From: an uncultured Woeseiaceae bacterium
Lineage (GTDB): Bacteria > Pseudomonadota > Gammaproteobacteria > Steroidobacterales > Woeseiaceae
Assembly (NCBI GenBank): GCA_947258565.1
Contig: CAMYJB010000013.1
Span: 67,815-131,814 of the forward strand
DNA length: 64,000 nt
Direction of reading: 5' to 3'
The notes beneath the pieces were generated by a model that saw only the letters and a list, made by a program, of their open reading frames with translations, was not told where the DNA came from and did no database searches. Shown one piece after another: positions 7,993 to 18,005 of the stretch (position 1 is its first letter; the number at the start of each line of letters is the position of its first letter). A program made the translations under genes and the position numbers.

Positions 7993-8874
7993 ATGCTCGA
8001 ATTGCTCGCCGAGTCACCTGCGATCTTCATCGCCGTCACGTTCGCTTTCGCGCTCCTGATCGGCAGTTTCCTGAACGTCGTCATCTATCGCCTGCCCGTC
8101 ATGATGGAACGCGAATGGCGCGCGCAGTGCGCCGAACTCGCCGAGACGCCCGCGCCGGATGTCCCGGAAGGTCGCTTCAGCCTCGTCGTGCCGCGCTCGC
8201 GCTGTCCCTCCTGCGGCGCACAGATAACGGCCTGGCAGAATATCCCGGTCTTGAGCTACCTGATGCTCGGCGGGCGCTGCGCGGCCTGCAAAGCAGCGAT
8301 TTCCGCGCGCTACCCGGCTGTCGAGTTCGTAACCGCACTGTTTGTCGCCATCGTTGCCTGGCGCTTTGGCGCAAGCTGGCAGGGGCTGATGGCGATCACG
8401 CTCACGTTGTTTCTGGTACCGATCACGATGATCGACTTCGACCGCTGCCTCATCCCGGACTCCATCGTCCTGCCGCTGATGTGGATCGGGCTCGGCATGA
8501 GTCTCTGGCATCCATTGCCCGGCGCCGACGTGCTGTTCATCGCGCCAGCGGACGCGATCATCGGTGCTATCGCCGGTTACCTCAGCCTGTGGTCGTTCTA
8601 CTGGCTGTTCAAGCTCGCGACCGGCAAGGAAGGCATGGGTTACGGCGACTTCAAGCTGCTGGCCGCGCTCGGCGCGTGGCTCGGCTACCAGTACCTGTTC
8701 ACGATCATCATCATGTCCGCCGTGGTCGGCGCCACGCTGGGCATCGCGCTGATCGTGTTCCGCGGTCGCGATCACCAGGTGCCGATGCCCTTCGGCCCTT
8801 TCCTGGCGGGCGCGGGCTGGCTGACGATGCTCTGGGGTGACGCCATCAAGGGCTTTTTCAACTTGCCGTTCTAG
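7993..8874 (+). CDS. pilD: Prepilin peptidase / N-methyltransferase PilD
   Basis: A 293-residue polytopic aspartyl protease. The start at ATG 7993 has a CGGAGA ribosome site just upstream; a longer in-frame reading from 7831 runs through pilC and is not real. The N-terminal domain carries the CxxC...CxxC zinc site (Cys71, Cys74, Cys96, Cys99). Catalytic aspartates are in the IDFD segment (148-150) and the GMGYGD motif (Asp219). It cleaves the leaders of both pilins encoded upstream and methylates the new N-terminal Phe. It is followed without a gap by coaE. Confidence 0.95.
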   Translation: MLELLAESPAIFIAVTFAFALLIGSFLNVVIYRLPVMMEREWRAQCAELAETPAPDVPEGRFSLVVPRSRCPSCGAQITAWQNIPVLSYLMLGGRCAACKAAISARYPAVEFVTALFVAIVAWRFGASWQGLMAITLTLFLVPITMIDFDRCLIPDSIVLPLMWIGLGMSLWHPLPGADVLFIAPADAIIGAIAGYLSLWSFYWLFKLATGKEGMGYGDFKLLAALGAWLGYQYLFTIIIMSAVVGATLGIALIVFRGRDHQVPMPFGPFLAGAGWLTMLWGDAIKGFFNLPF

Positions 8875-9501
8875 GTGAAAAGGCAGAATCAAAAACCGTT
8901 TCGGATCGGCTTGACCGGCGGCATTGCCAGCGGCAAGTCGATTGTCTCCGGCATGTTCGCCGATCTCGGCGTGCCTGTAATCGATACGGACGTAATCGCG
9001 CGCGAAGTAGTCAACCCCGGCCAGCCTGCACTCGAGGCGATCCGGAAGGCTTTTGGCGCCGGCGTCATTGCCGCCGACGGCACCCTGGATCGCTCCGCCA
9101 TGCGCGCCATCGTTTTCGGTGACGACGAAGCCCGCCGGAAGCTGGAAGGCATTCTGCATCCACGGATCCGCGAAGTAACGATCGACAAGGCCGCTACCGC
9201 GGGCGGCATATACCAGGTCATCGTCGTACCGCTACTGGTCGAATCCTCACTGCGGGAATTCGTGGATCGCATACTCGTTGTGGATTGCGACGAGGACACC
9301 CAGGTCGCGCGCCTGCTCGACAGGGACGCGGAAACCGAGGAACAGGCGCGAAGCATGCTCGCGGCCCAGTCGACTCGCGACGAGCGGCTCACGATCGCCG
9401 ACGATGTGATCGAGAACGAGGGCAGCATCGAGAATACCCGCAAGCAGGTCCTGGCCCTGCACCGGACCTATCTCCGGGAGGCAACGGCACGCGACAACTG
9501 A
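8875..9501 (+). CDS. coaE: Dephospho-CoA kinase
   Basis: A 208-residue P-loop kinase catalysing the last step of CoA synthesis. The P-loop GLTGGIASGKS is at residues 12-22 and the substrate region DTDVIAREV follows at about 39-47; length matches CoaE. It starts at a GTG immediately after the pilD stop, so it is co-transcribed with pilBCD, the arrangement seen in Pseudomonas and related bacteria. Confidence 0.95.
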   Translation: MKRQNQKPFRIGLTGGIASGKSIVSGMFADLGVPVIDTDVIAREVVNPGQPALEAIRKAFGAGVIAADGTLDRSAMRAIVFGDDEARRKLEGILHPRIREVTIDKAATAGGIYQVIVVPLLVESSLREFVDRILVVDCDEDTQVARLLDRDAETEEQARSMLAAQSTRDERLTIADDVIENEGSIENTRKQVLALHRTYLREATARDN

Positions 9502-9558
9502 ACGTGTCGCCGATTTGCGCCATTTGCCAGCCAGCGGGGTGTCCTTCAGAATACGACA

Positions 9559-10359
9559 ATGGCAAAACCTGCGGGAAACGTTACTCCCCAAACTGCGTCC
9601 GGGCAGGCCTACTACGAGCTACCTCTGAGCGAACGCATGCGAATGTTCCTGCGCATCGAATTCCTGTACCGCCAGATGCAGCACAACTCGCAGACCGATT
9701 CGCGCTGGGCCACGCGCGCCACGATCAGCACGCTGCTGGAGGTGCTCGCGATCCTGTTGCGCGGTGACGTTCGTGGCGAGGTCCACAAGGAGCTGGATCA
9801 CCATATCAACGTGCTGCAGCAATTTCAGAGCCAGCCTGGCGTCGACACGAGGCGCCTCGAGACCCTCATTCGCAATCTTGTCGACAGCCGTGGCGAGGTG
9901 TCCGCCATCGGCACCCAATACCTGCAGCCGCTCAAGGAAAGTGAGTTTCTTCGCGCGATCCAGCATCGCAACTCGATTCCCGGCGGCACCTGCGAATTCG
10001 ACCTGCCGGAGTACAACCACTGGTTACGGCAATCCTACGAACGGCGCGAACAGGACCTGGAGCGCTGGATCGGCGCTATCCGGCCATTGTGTGATGCCGT
10101 TGTGGAAGTACTGTGGCTGATACGCGAGAGCGCCGAACCATTGGACAAGACGGCCATCAACGGCATGTACCAGCACAGTATGAGAAAAGATGCCCACTGC
10201 CGGCTGCTGCGCGTTATCCTCAACAACAGCAGCGACCTGTACCCGGAAATCAGCGGCAGTCAGCACCGCTTCACCGTGCGCTTTCTCGAATGGTCGACGA
10301 TTGAGAGCCGGGCCGTGCAGACCGGCCATGACGTTTCGTTTCAGCTCGCCATCTGCTAG
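9559..10359 (+). CDS. zapD: Cell division protein ZapD
   Basis: A 266-residue all-alpha plus C-terminal beta protein of the ZapD (DUF1342, YacF) family. It has the characteristic N-terminal segment YELPLSERMRMFLRIE and LLEVLAILLRGDVRGE, and the C-terminal strand HRFTVRFLEW. ZapD crosslinks FtsZ filaments at the division ring. It follows coaE by 57 bases, the same order as in E. coli. The small zinc protein gene yacG that usually follows is not present here. Confidence 0.93.
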   Translation: MAKPAGNVTPQTASGQAYYELPLSERMRMFLRIEFLYRQMQHNSQTDSRWATRATISTLLEVLAILLRGDVRGEVHKELDHHINVLQQFQSQPGVDTRRLETLIRNLVDSRGEVSAIGTQYLQPLKESEFLRAIQHRNSIPGGTCEFDLPEYNHWLRQSYERREQDLERWIGAIRPLCDAVVEVLWLIRESAEPLDKTAINGMYQHSMRKDAHCRLLRVILNNSSDLYPEISGSQHRFTVRFLEWSTIESRAVQTGHDVSFQLAIC

Positions 10360-10414
10360 GTGGCCGTCGAGCGATGAATTCTATTGAAACCTGGACGGTA
10401 CGCTGAAACCGATG

Positions 10415-10804
10415 TCATAACGCGCACAGCGCCTCTATGACCGGTGCGTCGGCCGGCAGTATGTTCTGATCGCCAAGCTGCGCCGGGGACACCCAGCGCA
10501 ACGCCTGTCCCTCGAGCCCGGCCGGCTCGTTCTTCCAGCCGCGGACCAGGAAAAAATGGATGGACACCGATCGATCCGGGTAGGCGTGCTCGAGATGCAT
10601 GAAACGTTCCGCCGTGCCCAGTTCGACGCCCAGTTCCTCTGCAAGCTCCCGCTCCAGCGCCTGCTCCGGGCTTTCCCCGTCGCCGATCTTGCCGCCCGGG
10701 AATTCCCACATCCCCTGGAAGGGACCGCCGCCGACGCGCTCGGCGATCAGCACCCGGCCGTCGGTATCACACAGGATGCCCGCTGCAACTCGGAGGCGCC
10801 GCAT
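10415..10804 (-). CDS. mutT: 8-oxo-dGTP diphosphatase MutT (Nudix)
   Basis: A 129-residue Nudix hydrolase. The Nudix box fits exactly: Gly38, five residues, Glu44, seven residues, then R-E-L-A-E-E-L-G-V at 52-60. The size and the motif GMWEFPGGK match MutT, which removes 8-oxo-dGTP from the nucleotide pool. It lies six bases downstream of secA on the same strand and converges with zapD; secA-mutT linkage is common in gammaproteobacteria. The protein lacks the C-terminal thiamine-phosphate domain seen in some MutT fusions. Confidence 0.92.
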   Translation of the reverse strand: MRRLRVAAGILCDTDGRVLIAERVGGGPFQGMWEFPGGKIGDGESPEQALERELAEELGVELGTAERFMHLEHAYPDRSVSIHFFLVRGWKNEPAGLEGQALRWVSPAQLGDQNILPADAPVIEALCAL

Positions 10805-10810
10805 TGTCGA

Positions 10811-13759
10811 TCAGCTGAGTTGCCCGTGACAGCGTTTGAACTTCTTGCCGGAGCCACACGGGCAAGGCTCATTGCGCCCTACCTTGCGGCCGTCCCTCAC
10901 GAAGGTCTCGACCGCAGCAGGACTCTCGCCGCCCTGCTGGGGCAGGCCCTGTCTTGTAGCCTGTCCCTGCTGCGCTGCCGCCTGGCCGGGTAACGGCGCC
11001 GCCGGCGCCTGTGCGCCGAGGGCCGAGGCCTGCGCGTGCTGGAATTTCAGCTTCTGCTGCTCCTCCCGCTGGCGCTGCATTTCAGCCAGGTCGTCCTCGC
11101 CCTGGATACGGATGCGGGTCAGGATGCTGATCGTGTCGTGCTTGACCTGCTCCATCATCGCGCCAAACATCTCGAATGCTTCGCGCTTGTATTCCTGCTT
11201 CGGATTTTTCTGCGCGTAGGATCGCAGGCCGATGCCCTGGCGCAAGTGATCCATTGCCGCAAGGTGTTCCTTCCAGTGATGGTCGAGCTGCCGCAGCATC
11301 ACCTGCTTTTCGACGTTGCGCATCAGCTCGCTGCCGATCTTCTGCTCACGCTCGGCATACGCGCTGGCGGCCTGCTCGATGCAGTAGTCGCGAATGCCAT
11401 CGTCGTTGATCGACTTGTCTTCCGCTACCAGCCCCGCAATATCGAGATGCAGCCCGAAATCGGCCTCCAGTGCCTTCGATAACCCGTCTGCATCCCACTG
11501 TTCCTCGAGGCTCCCCGGCGGGATATGCAGCGAGACGGCGTCGGCGATGACCTCTTCCCGGATAGCGGCTACCGATTCCTCGATCTCGTCAGCAGCCATG
11601 AGTTCCGAACGCTGGTGGTACACGACCTTGCGCTGGTCGTTCGCGACGTCGTCGTACTCGAGCAGGTTCTTGCGAATATCGAAGTTGTGGGCTTCCACCT
11701 TGCGCTGCGCGCGCTCGATCTGGCGCGACAGCAGCTTGCTCTCGATCGCTTCGCCCTCGCGCATGCCGGCCCGCGCCAGCAGGCTCTTGGTGCGCTCCGG
11801 ATCACCGAAGATGCGCATCAGCGTGTCTTCCATCGACAGGTAGAAGCGGCTGGAACCGGGGTCGCCCTGGCGACCCGATCGGCCGCGCAGCTGGTTGTCG
11901 ATGCGGCGTGACTCGTGGCGCTCGGTACCGACGATATGCAGGCCACCGGCCTCGAGGACCGCGTTGTGACGTTTCTGCCAGTCGGCGCGCACGGCCTCGG
12001 TGTCGGCGCCCTCGTCGAGGGCCGCAAGCTCCGCATCGAGGTTGCCGCCCAGCACGATGTCGGTGCCGCGGCCGGCCATGTTGGTAGCGATCGTGATCAT
12101 GCCCGGGCGTCCGGCGTGCTGCACGATATGTGCCTCGCGCTCGTGCTGCTTCGCGTTCAGCACCTCGTGCTTGATCTTGCGCTTCTTGAGGATCGACGAC
12201 AGGTGTTCGGAGGTTTCGATCGACGTCGTGCCCACGAGCACCGGCTGGCCGCGTTCGCGGCAGTCGGTGATGTCTTCGATGATCGCCTCGAATTTGTCCT
12301 CTTCCGTGAGGTACACGAGATCGGGGGCATCGTCACGGATCATCGGCTTGTGGGTAGGGATGACAACGACCTCGAGCCCGTAGATCTGCTGGAACTCGAA
12401 CGCCTCGGTGTCTGCCGTGCCCGTCATGCCCGACAGGTTGTTGTAAAGCCGGAAATAGTTCTGGAATGTGATCGACGCGATCGTCTGGTTCTCGTGCTTG
12501 ATCGCGACACCTTCCTTGGCTTCAATCGCCTGGTGCAGCCCGTCGGACCACCGCCGGCCTGCCATCGTGCGGCCGGTAAACTCGTCGACGATCACGATCT
12601 CACCGTCTTTGACGATGTATTCCACGTCACGCTGGTAGATGACATGTGCCCGCAGGGCGGCGTTCAGGTGGTGCAGCAGACGAATATTGGCGGCGTCGTA
12701 GAGGCTCTCGCCCTCCTCGAGCAGCCCGGTCTGCGCCATGAGGCTTTCGACCTTGTCCTGCCCGTCTTCGGTCATGTGGGCCTGTTTGGCCTTGAGGTCG
12801 GTCGTGTAATCACCGCGCGGCGCGAGCCTGCAATTCGCCACCTTGTCGTCATCGCTGACGAGCACGACGTCGGCCCTGCGTGACTCGCCGATGCCGATCG
12901 CTTCTTCGATCGTCATCACGTCGTCGCCGTCCGACTTGACGGGCTTGCCCTTTTCGTCGACGAGCGCCACTTTGCGCGCGACGATATCGTAGTTGGTGTC
13001 CTCTTCGGGCTCGGTGTGTTCCTTGAGTTTCGGGATGAGCTTGTTGATCTGGGAGTAAAGGTCCGTGCTCGACTCCGCAGGCCCCGAGATAATCAGCGGC
13101 GTGCGGGCTTCGTCGATCAGGATAGAATCGACCTCGTCGACGATCGCGAAATTGAGTTCCCGCTGCACCTTGTCTGTCAGTGAAAAAGCCAGGTTGTCGC
13201 GCAGGTAGTCGAAACCCAGTTCGTTGTTGGTCGCGTAAGTTACGTCGCAGGCATACGCCGCCTGCTTTTCCTCGTGTGTCTGTCCGGACTTTGCAACGCC
13301 AACGGTCAGGCCGAGAAATTCGTAGGCCGGCCGCATCCAGTCGGCATCGCGCTGGGCGAGATATTCGTTGACCGTTACGACATGCACACCTTTGTCGCTC
13401 AGCGCATTCAGGTAGACAGGCAACGTCGCTACGAGCGTCTTGCCTTCGCCGGTCCGCATCTCGGCGATATTGCCGTCATGCAGGACCATGCCGCCGATAA
13501 GCTGCACATCGAAGGGCCGCATGCCGAGCGCGCGTCGCGCCGCTTCCCGCATTACCGCAAAAGCCTCGGGCAGCAGTCGCTCCAGTGTTTCGCCGTCCGC
13601 CACCCGGCGCTTGAATTCCTCTGTCCTGGCGCGCAGGCTCGCGTCGTCGAGCGCCTGGACGCTCTCCTCCAATGCATTTATCTTCCTGACGGTCTTACCG
13701 TACTGCCGCAACAGCCGCTGGTTACGGCTGCCGAAGACGCGGGTCAACAAACTGGCCAA
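10811..13759 (-). CDS. secA: Preprotein translocase ATPase SecA
   Basis: A full-length 982-residue SecA. Walker A (MRTGEGKT) is at residues 101-108, the DEAD-like Walker B region [11 protein letters not shown] near 210, and the helicase-type motif [12 protein letters not shown] near 640. A basic and glutamine-rich linker follows, then the C-terminal zinc tail with Cys966, Cys968, Cys977 and His978. This tail binds SecB and phospholipids. It drives Sec-dependent export from the cytoplasm. It is preceded by an M23 peptidase gene and followed by mutT. Confidence 0.98.
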   Translation of the reverse strand: MASLLTRVFGSRNQRLLRQYGKTVRKINALEESVQALDDASLRARTEEFKRRVADGETLERLLPEAFAVMREAARRALGMRPFDVQLIGGMVLHDGNIAEMRTGEGKTLVATLPVYLNALSDKGVHVVTVNEYLAQRDADWMRPAYEFLGLTVGVAKSGQTHEEKQAAYACDVTYATNNELGFDYLRDNLAFSLTDKVQRELNFAIVDEVDSILIDEARTPLIISGPAESSTDLYSQINKLIPKLKEHTEPEEDTNYDIVARKVALVDEKGKPVKSDGDDVMTIEEAIGIGESRRADVVLVSDDDKVANCRLAPRGDYTTDLKAKQAHMTEDGQDKVESLMAQTGLLEEGESLYDAANIRLLHHLNAALRAHVIYQRDVEYIVKDGEIVIVDEFTGRTMAGRRWSDGLHQAIEAKEGVAIKHENQTIASITFQNYFRLYNNLSGMTGTADTEAFEFQQIYGLEVVVIPTHKPMIRDDAPDLVYLTEEDKFEAIIEDITDCRERGQPVLVGTTSIETSEHLSSILKKRKIKHEVLNAKQHEREAHIVQHAGRPGMITIATNMAGRGTDIVLGGNLDAELAALDEGADTEAVRADWQKRHNAVLEAGGLHIVGTERHESRRIDNQLRGRSGRQGDPGSSRFYLSMEDTLMRIFGDPERTKSLLARAGMREGEAIESKLLSRQIERAQRKVEAHNFDIRKNLLEYDDVANDQRKVVYHQRSELMAADEIEESVAAIREEVIADAVSLHIPPGSLEEQWDADGLSKALEADFGLHLDIAGLVAEDKSINDDGIRDYCIEQAASAYAEREQKIGSELMRNVEKQVMLRQLDHHWKEHLAAMDHLRQGIGLRSYAQKNPKQEYKREAFEMFGAMMEQVKHDTISILTRIRIQGEDDLAEMQRQREEQQKLKFQHAQASALGAQAPAAPLPGQAAAQQGQATRQGLPQQGGESPAAVETFVRDGRKVGRNEPCPCGSGKKFKRCHGQLS

Positions 13760-13929
13760 TTGGTACTCCTGCAGGGAATTCGTGTGACGGGCTCATGTGC
13801 CCGCGCATCCGGCCCGGCGCTGGGAAAGGCCGGTATTCTAAGCGCTCGGGAACCGATTTAGAACGGCAATCTGAGGATAAATTCCCCGATTACAAGGTCA
13901 TGCGAGACGGCGGCTGCAGCGAACAGCGC

Positions 13930-14862
13930 TCAGTTGGAGGTGGAACGGATGAAATTGACCGGGTTTACGCGACGGCCGTCACGCAGTACTTCGAAATGGA
14001 GGTTGGGGCCCGTGGCGCGGCCCGTATCGCCCATCAATGCCACGACCTGGCCTTTTTTGACTTCCTCGCCGACGCCAACGAGGTTCTCGGAGTTGTGCGC
14101 GTAGCGCGTCGAGTAGCCATTGCCATGATTGATCTCGACCATGAGCCCGTAGCCGTAGCGCTTCGAGGACCAGGTCACCACGCCATCCGCAACCGACACC
14201 ACGTCGGCGCCCGCTTTGCCGGCAAAATCGATGCCGGTGTGATTGGCAGGCTTGCCCGTGAACGGGTCGGTGCGTTTGCCGAAATAGGACGAAATCCACC
14301 CCGAACTGACCGGCCGGCCCTGTGGGTAGACCCGCTGATTGAGATTTTGATTGGCGATAACGCTTTCGAGGACGCCGAGCTGCGCTTCACGATTATCCAG
14401 CTGCAGGTCGAGTGTCTGCATGGCTTCGACCACTTCCGGAACGGCGACATTGGAGCCCGTCGCCACCGGCTCCTCCGGCCCGCCGAGTGCCGGCGGCGCA
14501 TCGAAATCGAATTCACCATCCTCCAGGTTCGCCATGTCCGTCAGGCGGCGTCCAAGCGCGTCGAGACGGATCATGCGCGCATTCATCTGGGCGATGCGAA
14601 TTGCCATCGCGTCGAGAGTATCTTCGTTTTCCTGGCGAATGGTGTCGATGTGTTCGCGGGCCTGCTGCAGCTCTGTGCCCAGGCCGGCGAGTTCCGTGGA
14701 ACTCACACCCGATCCCGTCTTTGCCGCGTACCAGTGACCACCGGCAAACCCGATCATGCTGATGAGGCCCGCAACCAACAAAACGGCTGCCGCGGCCAGC
14801 GGACCGGACAGGTTCAGTTGACGGGGCTTTCCCAGCCCCTTGCCGAAAATTACAACATTCAT
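13930..14862 (-). CDS. M23 family (LytM-domain) peptidoglycan peptidase
   Basis: A 310-residue membrane-anchored protein. Hydrophobic residues near 22-45 form one transmembrane helix; a heptad-rich segment (about 60-110) is probably coiled coil. The C-terminal M23 domain has the zinc motif H-T-G-I-D (HxxxD) near 208, the segment YAHN and the final GPNLHFEV. These residues are those of an active metallopeptidase, unlike degenerate EnvC-type activators. A gene of this family upstream of secA is usual in gammaproteobacteria. Likely role: periplasmic cleavage of peptide cross-links, or amidase activation. Confidence 0.88.
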   Translation of the reverse strand: MNVVIFGKGLGKPRQLNLSGPLAAAAVLLVAGLISMIGFAGGHWYAAKTGSGVSSTELAGLGTELQQAREHIDTIRQENEDTLDAMAIRIAQMNARMIRLDALGRRLTDMANLEDGEFDFDAPPALGGPEEPVATGSNVAVPEVVEAMQTLDLQLDNREAQLGVLESVIANQNLNQRVYPQGRPVSSGWISSYFGKRTDPFTGKPANHTGIDFAGKAGADVVSVADGVVTWSSKRYGYGLMVEINHGNGYSTRYAHNSENLVGVGEEVKKGQVVALMGDTGRATGPNLHFEVLRDGRRVNPVNFIRSTSN

Positions 14863-15038
14863 CGAGTACGCCTCGGATGCGCCCGGTTCAACTTATTGTT
14901 GTTATCACCGCAAGCCGCGTTGTTACGGGCTTCTGGCCACTCAAGTTGCCGGCCACTTTGTTTTGACTTGCAGTCAATCATCGCTTCGGTAGCCCCGCTG
15001 TCCTAGGATCGAGTCCCGTAGACCGGTGGTTTTGCGCC

Positions 15039-15054
15039 CCCGCTTTTCAGCGGG
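15039..15054 (+). terminator. Hairpin in the M23 peptidase/dciA intergenic region
   Basis: A CCCGCT-TTTC-AGCGGG stem followed by TTTGCCTTT lies inside the 311-base region (14863-15173) between the divergent M23 gene and dciA. It resembles a weak terminator or attenuator reading toward dciA. I see no clear promoter, RNA gene or ORF in the rest of this gap. Confidence 0.25.
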
Positions 15055-15173
15055 TTTGCCTTTATCGTGATGAAACTATGCATAATGTCGGTTTTCATTA
15101 CAAGAATCGGGCTTTATAAGGGTGATTCCGGTCACTCGCGCTGCCCGAAAAATGAGACCCGGATCACACTTTT

Positions 15174-15476
15174 ATGGCCGCCAAGAGCCTCCAAAACCTC
15201 CTAAATCCGAGTAAAGACGGGGATTTAGCGGATATCGTCCGGCGCGCTCGCGACATGGATGAACTCGCATCCGCTCTGGTCCGGGCGTTGCCTGCCGATG
15301 AGGGCGCCTCGATCCTCGCCGCCAATGTCCGGGACGATGGTGAACTCGTGGTCCTGTGCCGCTCGCCGGCCTGGGCATCACGACTGCGCTTTGCTGCGGA
15401 TACCATGCTTGCGGCTGCGCGGACCCGGGGTGCAGACGTATCGCGCTGCAAGGTCCGCGTCGCGCGTTCAGACTGA
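15174..15476 (+). CDS. dciA: DUF721 family protein, DciA-like helicase loader
   Basis: A 100-residue protein matching the DUF721 domain: the helical segment followed by the strand LVVLCRSPAWASRLRF and the helix MLAAARTRG. DciA proteins are the ancestral loaders of the replicative helicase DnaB in bacteria without DnaC. The gene sits between lpxC and the M23 peptidase/secA pair, the standard place for this gene in Pseudomonas-like genomes. This is a short form: no long N-terminal or C-terminal extension is present. The function is by family; the name is inferred from domain plus position. Confidence 0.8.
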   Translation: MAAKSLQNLLNPSKDGDLADIVRRARDMDELASALVRALPADEGASILAANVRDDGELVVLCRSPAWASRLRFAADTMLAAARTRGADVSRCKVRVARSD

Positions 15477-15571
15477 CGCCTCTGGTCGGGGCCTGGCTGG
15501 ATGGCGGCAGTCGTACGTGATCCCCGTCGAGGTCGGCTCGTCGACGACCGAGAGGGGTTGCCCGGGGTTTC

Positions 15572-16480
15572 TCAGGCGTACGACGGCGTCGCGTAGGATA
15601 TCGGCGCCGTGCGGCCGTTCTCGAACGTGGCTTCTTCCCAGGCCGCCTCCTGTTCCAGCAAAGTCCGCAGAAGCTTGTTATTCAGGTCATGACCCGACTT
15701 GTACGCGCGGAATTCGCCGATCAGGCTGTGGTTAAGCAGATACAGGTCGCCGATGGCGTCGAGGATCTTGTGAATCACGAACTCGTTCGAGTAACGCAGT
15801 CCATCCTCGTTGAGAATGCGGTAGTCGTCGAGAACGATCGCGTTGTCCATGCTGCCGCCCAGCGTCAGGTTGCGCTCACGCAGCGCTTCCACGTCGCGCA
15901 GGAAACAGAACGTCCGCGCGCGGCTGACTTCCTTGAGAAATGACGTCGATGAAAAATCGATAGTCGCGCGCTGGCTGATCTTGTTGAAAACGGGGTGATT
16001 GAAGTACACCTCGAAATTCACCTTGAAGCCATTGAACGGCAAGAGCTCGGCCCACTTGTCGCCGTCCTCGACGCGTACCTTCTTCCTGATGCGGATGAAC
16101 TTCTTGGGCGCGTTCTGTTCCTCGATCCCCGCGGACTGGAGCAGGAACACGAACGGCCCGGCACTCCCGTCCATGATGGGGACTTCCGGCGCCGACAGAT
16201 CCACGTTCAGGTTGTCGATGCCGAGGCCGGCCAGCGCCGACATCAGGTGCTCGACGGTCGCGACCTTGACGCCGTCCTTGATCAGCGTCGTGCCCAGCAT
16301 GGTCTCGCCGACCAGGCGGGGGTCTGCCGGGATATCCATTGGGTGCTCGAGATCGACGCGCCGGAACGTGATTCCGGAATTTTCCGCCGCAGGCCGCAAG
16401 GTCATGTAGACCTTCTCACCATTGTGCAATCCGACGCCGGTCGCACGGATAGCGGTCTTGAGAGTGCGTTGTCGCAACAT
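15572..16480 (-). CDS. lpxC: UDP-3-O-acyl-N-acetylglucosamine deacetylase LpxC
   Basis: A 302-residue zinc amidase catalysing the committed step of lipid A synthesis. Start chosen at ATG 16480 ([11 protein letters not shown]), matching the family N-terminus; an in-frame extension to 16591 is unlikely. Zinc and catalytic residues are all visible: His78 in VEHLMSAL, His237 and Asp241 in HKILDAIGD, and His264 in KSGHD. It is the last gene of the dcw cluster, separated from ftsZ by a 295-base gap with a hairpin, so it may have its own promoter. Confidence 0.97.
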   Translation of the reverse strand: MLRQRTLKTAIRATGVGLHNGEKVYMTLRPAAENSGITFRRVDLEHPMDIPADPRLVGETMLGTTLIKDGVKVATVEHLMSALAGLGIDNLNVDLSAPEVPIMDGSAGPFVFLLQSAGIEEQNAPKKFIRIRKKVRVEDGDKWAELLPFNGFKVNFEVYFNHPVFNKISQRATIDFSSTSFLKEVSRARTFCFLRDVEALRERNLTLGGSMDNAIVLDDYRILNEDGLRYSNEFVIHKILDAIGDLYLLNHSLIGEFRAYKSGHDLNNKLLRTLLEQEAAWEEATFENGRTAPISYATPSYA

Positions 16481-16680
16481 TGGCACGTTCTGAATCTGTT
16501 CCAATTTTGTCCGGTTTGTTGCGAGCCAACCACACACGGGAAGCAATTGTGACAGCGATGTGGCAACGCGAAGTGCGCATGAGCGTACCACCGGCCTCGA
16601 ATCTCTTCAAGGTTTTCAAGCTCTTATGGATACGCGGTAAGACCGCTCAGGAAATGCGGCCAGCGGCGGGCGAGAAAGCG

Positions 16681-16705
16681 GCCGGCCCGGATCAACCGGG
16701 CCGGC
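16681..16705 (-). terminator. Strong hairpin after ftsZ
   Basis: A perfect 10-bp GC stem (GCCGGCCCGG / CCGGGCCGGC) with a 5-base loop lies 71-95 bases beyond the ftsZ stop. On the minus strand it is followed by CGCTTTCTC, a poor T-tract, so it may slow or partly stop transcription into lpxC, or stabilise the 3' end of the message. Confidence 0.45.
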
Positions 16706-16775
16706 AAAGCGGAGGTGAGGGACTTGCTGCTTGCCTCAGCGCCAGTGAGTAACGCCCGAGGCGCCCTCTCCGTCG

Positions 16776-17921
16776 TCAGTCAGCCTGTCGCCGCAGGAAA
16801 GCCGGAATGTCCAGCAGTTCTTCCTGGAGTCCTGCACCTTCGAGGCCGTCGCCAACCGCACGCTTCCGTTGCACCGTCGGCTTGTCGAGGCCATGGTAGT
16901 TCGGTTCGCTCGCCTTCTCGGCCGGACGACGCACGATACGCATCGGCGACTCGGCGTTCGCTGCCGCCTGGCCGAGCCCGGTCGCAACAACCGTTACGCG
17001 GATCTGATCCGTCATGTCCGGGTCGATAACCGTACCGACCACGACCGTCGCATCGTCGGAAGCGAACTCCTTGACCGTCGCGCCGACTTCCTGGAACTCG
17101 CCGATCGACATGTCCATGCCGGCGGTGACGTTCACCAGTATGCCGTTGGCACCGGCCAGGTTGATGTCCTCCAGCAGCGGACTGGAAACGGCGGCCTCTG
17201 CCGCCTCGCGCGCGCGGTCTTCGCCCGATGATGCACCGGATCCCATCATCGCCATGCCCATCTCGGCCATGACCGTTCTGACGTCCGCGAAATCGACGTT
17301 GATCAGCCCGGGCCGCGTGATCAGTTCGGCGATGCCCTGCACCGCACCCTGGAGAACCTGGTTCGCCGCGCGGAACGCGTCGAGCAACGTGGTTTCGCCG
17401 CCGAGGACGGTGAGCAGCTTTTCGTTGGGGATCGTGATCAGCGAATCCACGTACTTACCCAGTTCGCCGATACCCTGGTCGGCGATCTGCATACGCTTAT
17501 TGCCTTCCATGGTGAACGGCCGTGTGACCACGGCGACCGTCAGGATCCCGAGTTCTTTCGCCACCTGCGCGACAACCGGCGTTGCTCCGGTGCCGGTACC
17601 GCCACCCATACCGGCCGTGATGAACAGCATGTCGGCGCCCTCGATCACCTCGTAGATGCGATCCCGATCCTCCATCGCGGCCTGACGGCCGACGTCGGGG
17701 TTCGCCCCGGCACCGAGTCCCTTGGTGATATTGCAGCCGATCTGCAGCGACGTTCTGACGCGCGAGCCCTTCAGTGCCTGCGCGTCGGTATTGGTACAGA
17801 TGAAATCGACGCCCTCGATGCCGGCATCGACCATGTGCGAGACGGCATTGCCGCCACCGCCGCCGACGCCAATCACCTTGATGACCGCGCTCTGGCTGTG
17901 TGCATCCATTAATTCAAACAT
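16776..17921 (-). CDS. ftsZ: Cell division GTPase FtsZ
   Basis: A 381-residue tubulin homologue. The tubulin signature GGGTGTG is at residues 106-112, the N-terminal nucleotide motif VGGGGGNAV near 19-27 and the T7-loop NVDFADVR near 207. The linker is short, and the conserved C-terminal peptide LDIPAFLRRQ, which binds FtsA, ZipA and ZapD, ends the protein. An ATG 12 bases further in (MDAHSQ) is an alternative start. FtsZ forms the cytokinetic ring; its partners FtsA, FtsQ, FtsW, FtsI, FtsL and ZapD are all in this window. Confidence 0.98.
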   Translation of the reverse strand: MFELMDAHSQSAVIKVIGVGGGGGNAVSHMVDAGIEGVDFICTNTDAQALKGSRVRTSLQIGCNITKGLGAGANPDVGRQAAMEDRDRIYEVIEGADMLFITAGMGGGTGTGATPVVAQVAKELGILTVAVVTRPFTMEGNKRMQIADQGIGELGKYVDSLITIPNEKLLTVLGGETTLLDAFRAANQVLQGAVQGIAELITRPGLINVDFADVRTVMAEMGMAMMGSGASSGEDRAREAAEAAVSSPLLEDINLAGANGILVNVTAGMDMSIGEFQEVGATVKEFASDDATVVVGTVIDPDMTDQIRVTVVATGLGQAAANAESPMRIVRRPAEKASEPNYHGLDKPTVQRKRAVGDGLEGAGLQEELLDIPAFLRRQAD

Positions 17922-18005
17922 TCAAGCTTCCTCCGCTTTTCGTCCTTAAGGGGTACTCACTGAACCCCGCAAAACAGTCCGGCTGCTCACCGGACCTCCC
18001 ATTCT

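Noticed and set aside
9285..9767. Frame with several cysteines near the zapD start, which could suggest the zinc protein YacG
   Set aside because: The cysteine spacing does not fit YacG, and the frame overlaps coaE and zapD, both certain genes.
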